DNA of 64,000 nt from contig JABAKD010000009.1 of NCBI GenBank assembly GCA_012845835.1, positions 3,944,904 through 4,008,903 on the forward strand. Reading direction: 5' to 3'. Positions 21,066 to 31,829 of this stretch are shown here, piece after piece. The notes below the pieces were generated by a model. It made no database searches. It saw only the letters and a program-made list of their open reading frames with translations, and was not told the DNA's origin. This DNA comes from Undaria pinnatifida (Eukaryota > Sar > Phaeophyceae > Laminariales > Alariaceae). Position 1 is the first letter of the stretch; each line of letters starts with the position of its first letter. The translations under genes were made by a program, and so were the position numbers.

Positions 21066-22650
21066 TAAAAACATCGAGGAGCTATTCCCGCCGAGCGAAC
21101 TTTGGAGGAAGAATTTGCCAATAACGGCATGAAAAATTCTAATTGAGTGAACGAATTAGAGTGAACTTTCAACAATCCCAAACCAGATCATACGACTGGC
21201 CTACAAACACCACGCACAAGGGCACAACAACTTGAGGGCACGAGGCCTCAACCCACACGGCAGCACACAGCAGACACTGATCGCTGTGTGCTGTGCCTGG
21301 CACCGATAGACACAACCCAACATTGATGCGGAGGCACCAAATAGGAGCTGGGGAAGCATGGCGCGTACGCGCAACCTCAGGGTTAGGTGCGAGAGAGCCA
21401 GCGCTCCAGCGCTCTATACGATATGACCTCTTCCTCTGCTACTGCGTCACGTCGTATTCGGTGCTGATTTTGTCAACCACCGTCGCTATCCCACAACGCT
21501 GTCGCCCAAACCTCCACCCCCACCACTACCCACGCCACACGGCCGCTGCCGCCCCTACTGCTGCTGCTTTTGTTGCTGCTGCTGCTGCTGCTGATGTGCC
21601 GCGGCGGTTGTTGTGGTTCGGCAGCGGTTGGTGTCTCCTGCGTTTTTTTCTGAAAAAAATATGAAAAGCTGGCTGTTTTGTTGTTGTGATGATTAATGTG
21701 ATGATCGTGCCAGGCCGAGCCGATGTGATGAATATCATCTAGCGGGGCTATCGCCAACGCCACCTCCGCACCCTCCGCTGAGGCCACTGCTGCTGCTTCT
21801 GCGGCGGCTGCGGTGCTGCCACTGCGCGGCTGCTGCTGCGGCTGTGCTGCTGTTTGTCTGATGGTACTGTGCTGGGCCTGCCTCTGTCGGTGAGTCAATT
21901 AGGTGCTACCGCACCATGTCAAAAGACGAACACTGATGTTGCCAAGTTTGCGGATGATGTCGTGGGGATGTCAGAAACACCGCAACGATTACACAAAATA
22001 TGAAAAACGTCAGCGGTGAGTACGACCTATCGCATGGTCGAAACTCAACTTTGCAAACTGCGTGGTACAGCCATGTTTCGCTAATATGCAGTAGTTGCAC
22101 AAAACATTACGTAAGGTCGTCCGCGCGTGTTATATATTTGATGCTCATGAAAGATACGGGTCGGTGACTGCCCTGGATGATGTCAGGATCAACAGGACGG
22201 GTTTTCATAAAAATCATCATGTGCACTGATAGTATAGTAAGATGATATTATTGTCTGACATGGTCAGAATAGAGAGCGGGGGATATGAGAAGTACGATAT
22301 TATCACTTGATATACCAAGAGGCGGGTTGCAATTACCAATGTACGTGTATTATTGTACATGCATTCTGCGATCCCTACAGTATTCTGTTGTAATCCAAGT
22401 ATAGGGGGGTGTAAAAAAAAGGTCTTGTTACGAAGCACAGAATCACAACAGGCAGAGTGTGATTATTATATTACTTCCAAGAACAAAAATAGAAAATCAC
22501 TCCAGCTGCGATATCAAAGATTTTGTGGAAACTCATCTCTGCAAGCTGTGCGTGACATATCTATCACTATGATTGAGTAATACACATTACCATCATAAAC
22601 TAACCTCCAGTAGTTTAGTACTACTGTCAGAAGTGCTATTTATGTGATGA
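21066..22650. other. Segment interrupting the LINE, with triplet repeats and an FADD-like box
   Basis: The copy 3 LINE runs straight through, so this stretch plus the C-rich block after it was inserted into, or replaced part of, the LINE. It includes (CTG/CAG)n-rich sequence at about 21480-21880. At about 21935-21970 a plus frame reads DVAKFADDVVGMSETPQRL, like the catalytic box of a reverse transcriptase. The piece overlaps in content with the LINE part that restarts at 24430, so it comes from another element or a duplication. Copy 2 breaks off just before this box. Confidence 0.5.
21480..21880. repeat. CTG/GCC triplet-rich stretch, copy 1
   Basis: There are runs such as (TGCTGC)n near 21560-21596 and again near 21785-21850, with imperfect GCC/CAG units. 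The copy 2 equivalent is at 49090-49435, with differently sized runs. Translation gives Ala-, Gln- or Ser-rich frames depending on frame and strand, so the open frames here are composition effects. Confidence 0.8.
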
Positions 22651-22659
22651 CGTACACGT

Positions 22660-23400
22660 AAAATTGTGGTTGATTGAAGTGTATTTGAATATTATTCGTG
22701 ACCTAAACCTCCTCAAAATCCCCCCCCCCCTCTTGCTCTCCCTTACTCAAACGCCCCACCAAATATCGAAATCCGCCACATCAATAAACACTTCACGCAC
22801 AAGATATCACCTCATTATCCTTCGAGAGCCATCTATGCCGTTGTGTTCCCCCCCCCCCCCCTCCCCCCCCCCCCCCCCCGCTCCAACGCCCCCTCTTTCC
22901 CGACCACCTACACGATCGCCTAGACCTAGCACCACGCGTATAACAAACTGCTACATATCATTGATCTCACAGCCGAAGTGTATTTGAATATTATTTGTAA
23001 CCTACAACTCCTAAAAATCCCCCCCCCCCCCCCCCCTCTTGCTTTCCCTTACTCAAACGCCCCACCAAATATCGAAATCCGCCACATTAATAAACACTTC
23101 ACGCACAGGATATCACCTCATTATATTTCGAGAGCCATCCATGCCGATGTGTTTCGCCCCCCCCCCCGCCTCGAACGCCCCCTTCTTCCCCATCACCCGC
23201 ACCTTCGCCTAGACCTAGCACCACACGTATAACAAACCCCTCACCTAAAGCCGTCCCCCCCCCCCCCCCCACCCGCCCCCACCCCTCCCCGCCCCCACCC
23301 CCCACCCTTCCCCCCCCCCCAACCCATCCCAACCCCACCCCCACGAACACTCCACCCTCTCTTTACTCACTGATTGTACGAATTAAATGTCACATTTATC
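22660..23400. repeat. Two 303-bp C-rich modules in tandem, copy 1
   Basis: A unit beginning GTGTATTTGAATATTATT and passing through a C run, ACTCAAACGCCCCACC, ATCACCTCATTAT and CGCCTAGACCTAGCACCAC occurs at about 22678 and again at 22979. A partial third arrangement and long C runs follow. The modules belong to the family of the array at 10500-11880. Confidence 0.75.
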
Positions 23401-23619
23401 CCCTCAAAATAATGTATAGCTTCCAGGCACATATTGAGCTACCCCCCCCAACCCCCCCGCCCCCAATAATATACTGGTGCCAAAACCGTCAGATTTATCC
23501 CCTCGAAAGAATTTATAGCTTACATGCACAAATTGCCCCTTCCCCCCCCCCCCCCCCCCCCCCCGCCCCCCTCCAAACCCGCTCGCTTTTGATCAAAACC
23601 AGGCCCCTCTTTCCCTTCA

Positions 23620-24133
23620 CAGCTGTCAGATTTTTGTCCCCCTCAGAAACGGGTTTTATAGTTTCCGCGCACAGACTGACTAAAATCATCCTGTTGACCC
23701 TGATAGCTACACTGTAGTTGTAAGGGGAGTCGCCGACCTATATCCTTAATGAGGACACACACCCCGTAATGCGCGCGATCGGAGTATCACACACAGCTTG
23801 CAAAGATGAGTTTCGACAAAATTATCGATCTCACAGCTGGAGTGTAATTTAATTTATTATATTATTATTCGATCTCACAGCTTTATTATATATATAATAA
23901 ATTAAATTACACTCCAGCTGTGAGATCGAAGATTTCGTCGAAACTCATCTTTGCAAGCTGTGTGTGATACTCCGATCGCGCGCATTACGGGTTGTGTGTC
24001 CTCATTAAGGATATAGGTCGGCGACTCCCCTTACAACTACAGTGTAGCTTTCAGGGTCAACAGGGTGATGTTAGGCAGTCTGTGCGCGGAAACTTTAAAA
24101 CCCGTTTCTGAGGGGGACAAAATCTGACAGCTG
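23620..24133. repeat. Large palindrome of C-rich module ends
   Basis: The left arm 23620-23860 is the reverse complement of 23894-24133 at about 95% identity, with a 33-bp spacer. The similarity continues outwards, after a gap of about 90 bp in the left arm, into the C-rich left side and G-rich right side. Two copies of the same repeat end are thus joined tail to tail. Such structures form hairpins and are prone to deletion. Confidence 0.88.
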
Positions 24134-24425
24134 TGGAAGGAAATGCATCAGTTTATCAAGTGAATCCTGTAGTAAGTCGAATAACCGGTGAGGGAAGGGC
24201 GGAGTTTTTAAGGACGTGGGGGCCTGATTTTGATCAAAAGGGGGGGCGGGAGGGGGGGAGTGGGGGGAGGGGGACGGGTGGGGCAGGTCTATTTGTGCGT
24301 GAAAACTATAAATAGTTCTTGTGGGGGAGGGGGAGGAATGTGGCGGGGGGGGGGGGGGGGCGGGGGGGGAGGGCTCTAGGTCGCATAGATGTAGAGGATT
24401 GCTATACGCGTGTGATCATGTGTTG
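24134..24425. repeat. G-rich inverted C-module
   Basis: This is the reverse-complement continuation of the module family, with G runs up to about 18. It matches 46930-47170 in copy 2. It ends where LINE sequence resumes. Confidence 0.75.
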
Positions 24426-24429
24426 ACCT

Positions 24430-25700
24430 GTCTGGTATTGAAACACTTGAAATATTGCAAAAACAGATTGAGGAGGCACTAGACTCCACGAGGAAATCGA
24501 GTGTGACAGCGAACGTGAAAAGATGCGCAGTAGTTGTATGTAACGAACGTCAGGTGAATCCGACACATTTCAAAAGGAGGTCTAGAGTATACGAAGTACG
24601 AGTAGACGTACCTTAGCGTAGAGATCTTGAAGGATTGCCCTTAGGAAACGGTATATCACAAGCAGTAGGCAAGATGGATGCGATCCTAACAGACCCGGAC
24701 GTCAACTCTAGGTTTGAAATATGCATTCTGTTGAATGTGATTGTATCAAAGTTTGAATGTGCGGGGGAAGTATGGCAAGCGAACACGAAGTGCGTGAAAA
24801 AACCGGGAACAGTGCAGATGTCACCAGCAAATTACGATGCTAGGATGCTCAAGTACGACGAGTATCATTATAGTATTAGGACACTACCAAGGTATGTACG
24901 AACTTTGAGAGGAAAATGTAGACGTGTGAATGTTCAAAAATTATTCTCAAGTACTAATCTAGGTATGGAATATGCCAGAAACGAGGCTTCTCGACATGGT
25001 TGATACGGCTGCATGGGAGCAAGTACTAAAACCGCAGGATCGAGTAAGGTGAGATAACGTAGTCAAGAGGATATGGAAGGATAAAGGAGGGAACTAAGAT
25101 GAAGTACTACGAACAGAGAAGTTTATCTGGTACACGACTGAATTACAAGTGAGAATAAACGAAAAGGAAGGCTGGCGCTAAGAGATACGGTGGAAGAAGA
25201 GAAGCACTGAGAGATATACGGGGGGTTGGAAGAAGATACTGTATTCGAAAGGGAAGGTATCGGCGCGGCCCAATCGACTACGCAAAAATGCTTAAACTGA
25301 GATTTCGTGTAGAGGACCTGGACCTACCTGAAAGAAGAACGAGATATTTCAGTAATCAGGAGGAGAACGCGCGCCTATAATTATGTGTCCGCGTGGCACA
25401 ACAATAGAGGGTAAAACTCACATGCTAAGGTGATTTGAAATATTCACTAACGGACGGGATACGTTAACCGGAGGCATGCGGAAATCATACGTATGTCACA
25501 TTACCGGTTTTCGCAGACTAGAGAAAAGCGAGGAAACGATCGCTATCCTACGATATAGATTCTGGGTGCAGACAGCGAAACAGAACAAGGATAGGAAAAG
25601 CAAACAGTGTACGTGTAGTTTACCAAAGAATCGCAATGAGTAAATAAATGTTGGAGGTGTCGCTCTAAGGAGTATGGGAAGAATGGGATGCGTGGTCAAT
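24430..25700 (+). mobile_element. LINE 3' part, copy 1
   Basis: The reading resumes just after the reverse transcriptase catalytic box with ETLEILQKQIEEALDSTRK and VTANVKRCAVVVCNERQVNP (about 24440-24560). It continues with VGKMDAILTDPDVNSRFEIC and FECAGEVWQANTKCVKKPGT (inside 24635-25003), LKLRFRVEDLDLPERRTRY (about 25295) and the end NVGGVALRSMGRMGCVVN (about 25650-25700). That end is the usual C-terminus of this family. Stops and frame changes show it is dead. Confidence 0.85.
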
Positions 25701-27330
25701 ACTTAAACGACTAGGCAAAAATCAAATCAGTACGCTCCCGCGCCCCATGGTGGGGTTTCGCCTGTTCTCTGGGGTTGGCGTTGGTTGGCAACAACGCTGA
25801 AAAATTCCTCTCGAACTACGTGAGCTAGACAACCAGCGTACCGTCATTGATCCTCGACTTTTCATTTACGCGATAACTGAGATGGGGTTAGAGTTTCATC
25901 AATTTCGGCGGGGACATTCTTGGAGCGGCCCAGGTGGGTTGGTATCACGACACGTGCACATGGTAAATCACCCGCGAGGCAGACAGACAAATGGAATTAC
26001 ATTGCCGGGTGGAAGTGATCACATCACAAGACGAATTCAATAATAAGAAAACAGTAACCGTACGCAAAAAGGTGCACACAACATGCCGAAATACACCGCA
26101 GAAGTGGTTATTAGTAGGACGGAGCCCACCCATCATACGGTTCACCGAACATCTCAGTGAGCGCGAACGCCATGTCTGCTTTATCAGAGATAACCCGATG
26201 CGCTCCATTCCGTCGTTTAAAGGGTGCGGAGCGATATGGTCTCATGACCATGGCTAAGCACGAAAATAGTGCCCCCCCGCCATAGAAATATGGCGGGTAT
26301 CATACGAGATGAACGAAGGCTCATCTATAAAAAGCTGAAGACAGTAGAACACCCACACAAAAATATTGGTATAATAGTATACGAGGAGCAATGCATACAT
26401 ATCATGTGCTCTCGCCGTCGGGTTTCGGGGCATTGCTGTCATTGGCAGTTCTTCGACGTTATGCACCCCCTTTGTTGTGCGATGGGTTTTGGGTTGCTTC
26501 CGTGATGACGCTCGACCTCGGTTGTTTTGAAGGAAATGGGCAAAGGTCCAGGGTCCGGCACTAGAACGGTTCCTGCCTACTGGCAGAGGACGCCTGTTAC
26601 GATAGAAGTAGTACTACGTCGCTGAGACGTTTTTTGACTGACGCCGTGGTTGGTCCCAAAATCGTCGAAGTTGACATTTTATGTGGGATCCGTCTGTTTC
26701 TATACCTATTTTTCGACGTGGCATTGCTCATCGGGTAGAACTGTACTAGAGTTTCCACTCGAGTTTTTCGGTGCGGTCGAGGCCCCTTTTTACTTGGAGA
26801 CTGAGATCACAAAGGGTGCAATCGTACTGTGGCATTCGCCGGACACTAAATATTTTAGTCAATGCAGACCTTTTGCTTGACGTAGGGTAGGTGCACACAT
26901 TTGAGGCATCGCCGTTGTCCTGTGGGACCTATGACGCCCGGCACCACTAAGATGGCGCGACAGAGCAAATGTGGAGCTTTCACTGATCACTCGAGCATCT
27001 CGTGCATCGACCACGAAGCGTTATTTGGCGAAACGCGTAAACGGTGGGCCGCATGCTACTAAAAACCACTTGTCAGACGGACTTCCGCACCTTGTGCGAT
27101 TTGTCTCGCGTGCGCGAAGGTTTTATATTGGATTGATTAGATTCATTTTGTCAACACTTGCGGAGAGATCTCTTTTTTGCCCACGTGTTTCAAATATTTC
27201 ACGACGTTCCGGCGAAGCATACATTCGAATTGCTTGAGCGCTTTGCGGTTTTAGGATGAGCTTCTCCACAACATATGGAAGGTGCTTGTAATGCTGCGTC
27301 GACAAGAGAAATGTTCGTTTCGTCAAACTT
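25701..27330. other. Right end of the unit, with diverged inverted repeats
   Basis: This is seen only in copy 1. No gene is recognised. The reverse complement of 26040-26180 resembles 26985-27100 (both contain a TACTAA..ACCACTT core), at roughly 70% by eye. That suggests arms of an old inverted-repeat element or inverted paralogues about 0.8 kb apart. Open frames of 76-88 codons occur on both strands (25991-26257, 26971-27237) without known domains. Confidence 0.35.
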
Positions 27331-28519
27331 TCATAAACGCGTCAGCTGTTTGTACGAAAACCTTGAGGGTTATATTTTGCCGGTGTTTGAGTGGTATAGT
27401 TTTATTTTTTTAGGTGAGGGTACGATTTAAACATGCCAGTAGTCTCTTTGTAACACCTCAACCTCTTCCTCTTGGACTATTGATAGGCGGTCCTCAAACT
27501 ATGTGCCTCTGGAGAAAAAAACTACAGAAGATGCACGAACTCTGCACCTGCGGACGGCCAAGGGGAATGGTGACGGCGTCATTGCAATCGAGGAGAGCTC
27601 TGTTGCAAGATATATGTTCTTCGTTTCGGTGTCGCAAAAAACCCCGTAAATTTTCGATATAAATATCGAGTTCGAAGTACAAAGCCCGAGAATTGAGTTA
27701 TACATGTACGAGGGTACATACGAAGGTACGTATTTACTGACATAGCTCCTCCGTAATTCCATGATCAAATTATAATTGCTTCCAAATAAGGTAAGGCTGG
27801 GTGAACAGAGACAACCTTGGATATAGATGCCTCCAGGTGATCTCTGGACACCTCACCACACCAGACGATAGCGAGAAGATGGTCCGTACGTTGTTTGACC
27901 CTTGACATGCTAATTGCTGCGAAAAAGGTAAACAGCCTTCTGAAGAAAGAAATTTTGACTGCCAGGTTTGTTCTCGGCCGATGAACTGTCCATTGTCATT
28001 CGTATCGTTTCTTTGCCTGTGCAACATCTAAAGCCATGTGCCCTCGGGCTAATATACTGTGAGTTTTGTTGTGTTCTTTAAATCACGTTGTATGTGGTCT
28101 AGAACTCTACAAGCACAGAGCATCGGCAACAATAGATGTATGCCTGCCGCGCCATTCCTTCAATAGTACCATCCGTCAAGAGCTACTGTGGACCACGCTA
28201 TGAGTACTACGCATGGATACCACGACAAGGGGTTAAACGTTTTAACCCGAATACTGTTCTGGTTCGCGGGCCTCGAAATGTGAAGAAATGTCCAGTACAG
28301 TTGGTTTGCCTATTCTTTGAAAGTTCGTTATGCAGCCACGAGGGCGTGGATTAGTTTGTCGGGGCCCGTTTTCGTCATCCTCCAAAACCTTACTTTTCAT
28401 GTTTGAGGATCGGAAAATACACATGTTCGAGGATTCAATAGAGACTAGGGGCTTCTCGTTTGATGCTTTTATTAGTCATTTGACCCATTGGTCACGCATA
28501 CCTTTCGAACAATAGCACC

Positions 28520-29668
28520 GTTCTTGCTACCATGAGCGACACCTCCAACGTTTGGGCGCTCATTACGTTTTTTGAATATACTACTTAAACTCTATTGCTC
28601 ATATTATCCCCATTCTGTTTGTCAGTCTATGGCCACAATCTACGGCCTAGTGTTGAGATCGCTTCCTCGATACAGTCTACGAATAGTCTACAAAACTCTT
28701 CCATGTCACATTCGTCAAATTTCCTCATGTTCTCCAACAAAACATCCCGGTCATCCTTGAACACTATTATATGTTCCTGCTATGTGAGTCCTACTCTCTA
28801 TTGTCGTTCCACACGAGTAAAAACATATGTATGCCCCCCACCTCCCGACCACCTGTATATCAGTTTCTTGTTCATTCGTAGATCCAAGTCAAAGAGAAGT
28901 TTTAGCTTTTTCGCCTTCACCATTTGGGCCGTGGAGGTTTCATGGCTGCTCGACACGAGGAAGGATGCTATTAACAAAACGTATCCATACACTTCGTATT
29001 TTGTTGTGTGCAAAAGTCTATCGAATGATGACGTCGGGCGTATCAAGCGACACCATATTTGGAGATACAACCAGGAGTTGTTTTTGAAACCGGCGATTCC
29101 GGTAAATAGAAGTTGAGGGGGCTACCGTAGAGTGACTATTCCTCGCCCCTCTATTCGTGTTGATGGGCAAATTCCGAGTTGTGCTCTTAGTACTGTGTTA
29201 CTCGTGTACTTGACGAACTACTGTGGTGTCTTTTGTTCTTCTGCCATCTTCACTCTCTCCACTTGTTTTACCAACTCCGCGTCCGCTTCCCATACTCCTC
29301 CTGCATACTCTCGCCCTGGTACAAACACTATCATAACAATGCAGATTGTTATCCTAGTGTCATGGAGCGAGAGTCTGCCAGGACCCCATCCACCTTCTCT
29401 ACCTGTGATATACCCTTTTGTAATACATTCGCTATTTGTGTGGCCCATGAGCAGTCTTTCAAAATATTGGTGCCAAGGCACGTATGCTCGTCTACGAGTA
29501 GCAGGTCATTTACTCCCCAGTTTCATTTGAAAATCACCGCATTCAGCTTGTCTTTGCTTCATACAATCGCTGCACGCGCATTTATGTTTGCTGCCACCGA
29601 CCCTTTCCTCGTGTACTCTGGTGCCTTCTCTAGCTGTTCTCGCGATTCTTCGGGGTTTCCGGGGAAAG
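28520..29668 (-). mobile_element. LINE fragment, minus strand, copy 2
   Basis: This is the paralogue of 1180-2355 with the same boundaries. The clearest pieces are REYAGGVWEADAELVKQVER (inside 29218-29481) and the ERPNVGGVS-like end near 28535. It was therefore inserted before the unit was duplicated. Confidence 0.83.
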
Positions 29669-31829
29669 GAGGCTGAAGGGGAGGTTGGTCGCCTAAACGA
29701 ATATGAGGTTACCGCACACGTGGTTCTAGCAGACGACCGTGTGGGCGGCAGGGGAGGGGAGGTCTAATAATAACTTGAACATATCGTATATGATTTTGAG
29801 TGGCTGCATTGATGGTTGGAAGTGTAAACAATTTATACCACTTGTTGGGTAGAGGTTGTAACGCTGGTCGTTCATAACTTTCGTGGCCCGGGGGTAGAGG
29901 GAGGGGGGAAATGGGGGGCATGAGGGAAATGCTATCAACACGGGGATGGGGGGAGGTGGATACGACAAAATGATAATACCTTCATACTACACTCAGATGT
30001 TTAATTTATAAAAATATATATTTGTACGTACTCACACGAGAATATATTTTACGGATACAGGTAGTACGCCAATAAACACCGGTGGGTGTAGTCGTAATGA
30101 ACAAAATATACCCGTGGTCAGGGTTGCACTTACAGCGTGCGGCGTTGTGCTAGGGCACGCTTTTTGCACATTCCTTTTCGCGCAATATATCTGGAGTCAA
30201 TGAGCCGTCTGCTGCAGCCCCGTTTCTCTTTGCTGCACCTTTTTTCCGCCAGAGGGAAAACAACACTCGCAACGCTCCCTTTTCGCCACAGACTTTTTTT
30301 TGTCTCGCCGTACTCGTAGTCGAAAGGTTTTTTCGTCCATATCGCCGTGGGAGAGATATTTCTGGGTCCGTTTCGCCATAGCCGAGTTCATATTTGGGGC
30401 CGTTTTCTCATCGTCACAAATATGCTTTGGTTGTTTTACGACGCCGGAGCTTTTGAACCGTTCAATTGCATGATGTGACGTCTTTGTCATACCAGTTGTA
30501 TTTCTCCAAGAACCGTGTTTCATATATATATGCCCGACGCTCGCCACGCTGACTCCAAAGTCCAACCAGTCATTATCCATTGAGGTAGAGCACTGGCTCA
30601 AACTCCGCGTATTAAAGTTGAGTGCTACGGGGGCGCAACAAACTGCTGAGTACAGGTGTTGTAGAACACCGCCAAAAACGTGTCGGTCTTGCTCTTGTTT
30701 TGACTCTGACGCCTGGAGTTTGTCTCAACGTACTCTTTATGCAACTGCGCGTCTCTCATTTATGTCTACCGGATAAAGACGCTTGGGTGCCATGATGCTT
30801 GCCCGGACCAATGTTCTCGTCCACGACCATTTGACATTGGGTAAAGTTTGTGTTTCCTTTAATGTTGTCCTCTTTGTAGGTACCTTTGTGACTCTTTTAC
30901 TTCCCCCAGTATGATCTTGCGTTTCTCTACACAGGAAATGCCCGGATGCCAGCTTACATCCAGAGGGTGAACTGGACGAGTAAGACGAGCATTTTGGGAA
31001 AAATTGCGCTCTATTTACGCATATAGTAGCCGAATTTTGGGCTCATTCGTAGTACAAAGACGCAATACTGGCCGGAAGCGTAAGTATTACCTTAGTGGTG
31101 GTGCTGTTACGTTTACCTGTGAGGGATATACTAAGAAATGAAAGCGCCAGGTAGTGTCTGTCGTTGTAGGTTTACTGGCGATGGAACTCCCCATTCATTC
31201 CTAAACAGAAGCTTTAAACGCAAAATGGGAAATAGAACTCCCTATCAAATTGTATTCAACTGATTCATGTGCCGAAACAATGACAATAATTTCAACCACA
31301 GCGGGACAGCACGTTGAAAAATCCTATCTCGACCTACAAACTACGAATTCGCTCATACCGCGCTGCTTTGAAAACACAACTTGTCTTACGTACGACAATT
31401 ATAATGTCCAACAAGTTGTGGTCAGGTTCGCCACGACCTACGATCTACTTCGTGTACCGACCTTTCAACAATAAGTTTTTGCAGCAGCCGCATCTTAACC
31501 TATGTATATCACACCTAACCACACAAAGTTCGCTACGCGTTGGATTTTGCATGGACACCCACCGGAATCCAGACCTCTCACGAAATGTGTATTTCAGTAC
31601 AATCGACACCCGTAAACGTGAGCGTCAACCTCAGACCAACTCCGCCTAAACACGGGCTCGGCGACGAAGCGCCACCTGTGGCTGCGTCAGCGCATATAGG
31701 GGCCCTGCGCAGAAACTCCAAGACATAAAGTCTACGAAATCAGAACTCAGAAAAACTGAAAATATGTATCTCAAAATCCCGGACGCCCACAAACTACAAC
31801 ATGATCACAAACGCAAAACATATCGCTGT

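Larger units (their letters stand above)
1..27330. repeat. Tandem unit copy 1 (about 27.3 kb)
   Basis: The first bases of the window recur at 27331, and the similarity then runs colinearly through the next 22 kb. This gives a direct tandem repeat with a period of 27,330 bp at its left edge. Sampled stretches differ at roughly one base in ten, with many short indels. This copy has the only full right end in the window (21.9-27.3 kb). Whether a further copy lies to the left cannot be seen. Copy 1 alone has the 0.74-kb segment at 15713-16450. It lacks about 100 bp near 18400 that copies 2 and 3 share, so that difference is a loss in copy 1. Confidence 0.93.

Noticed and set aside
21293-21898. 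Ala/Gln/Ser-rich frames of 123 and 141 codons
   Set aside because: Composition is produced by triplet repeats; all frames on both strands stay open, and run lengths differ between copies without regard to a protein.
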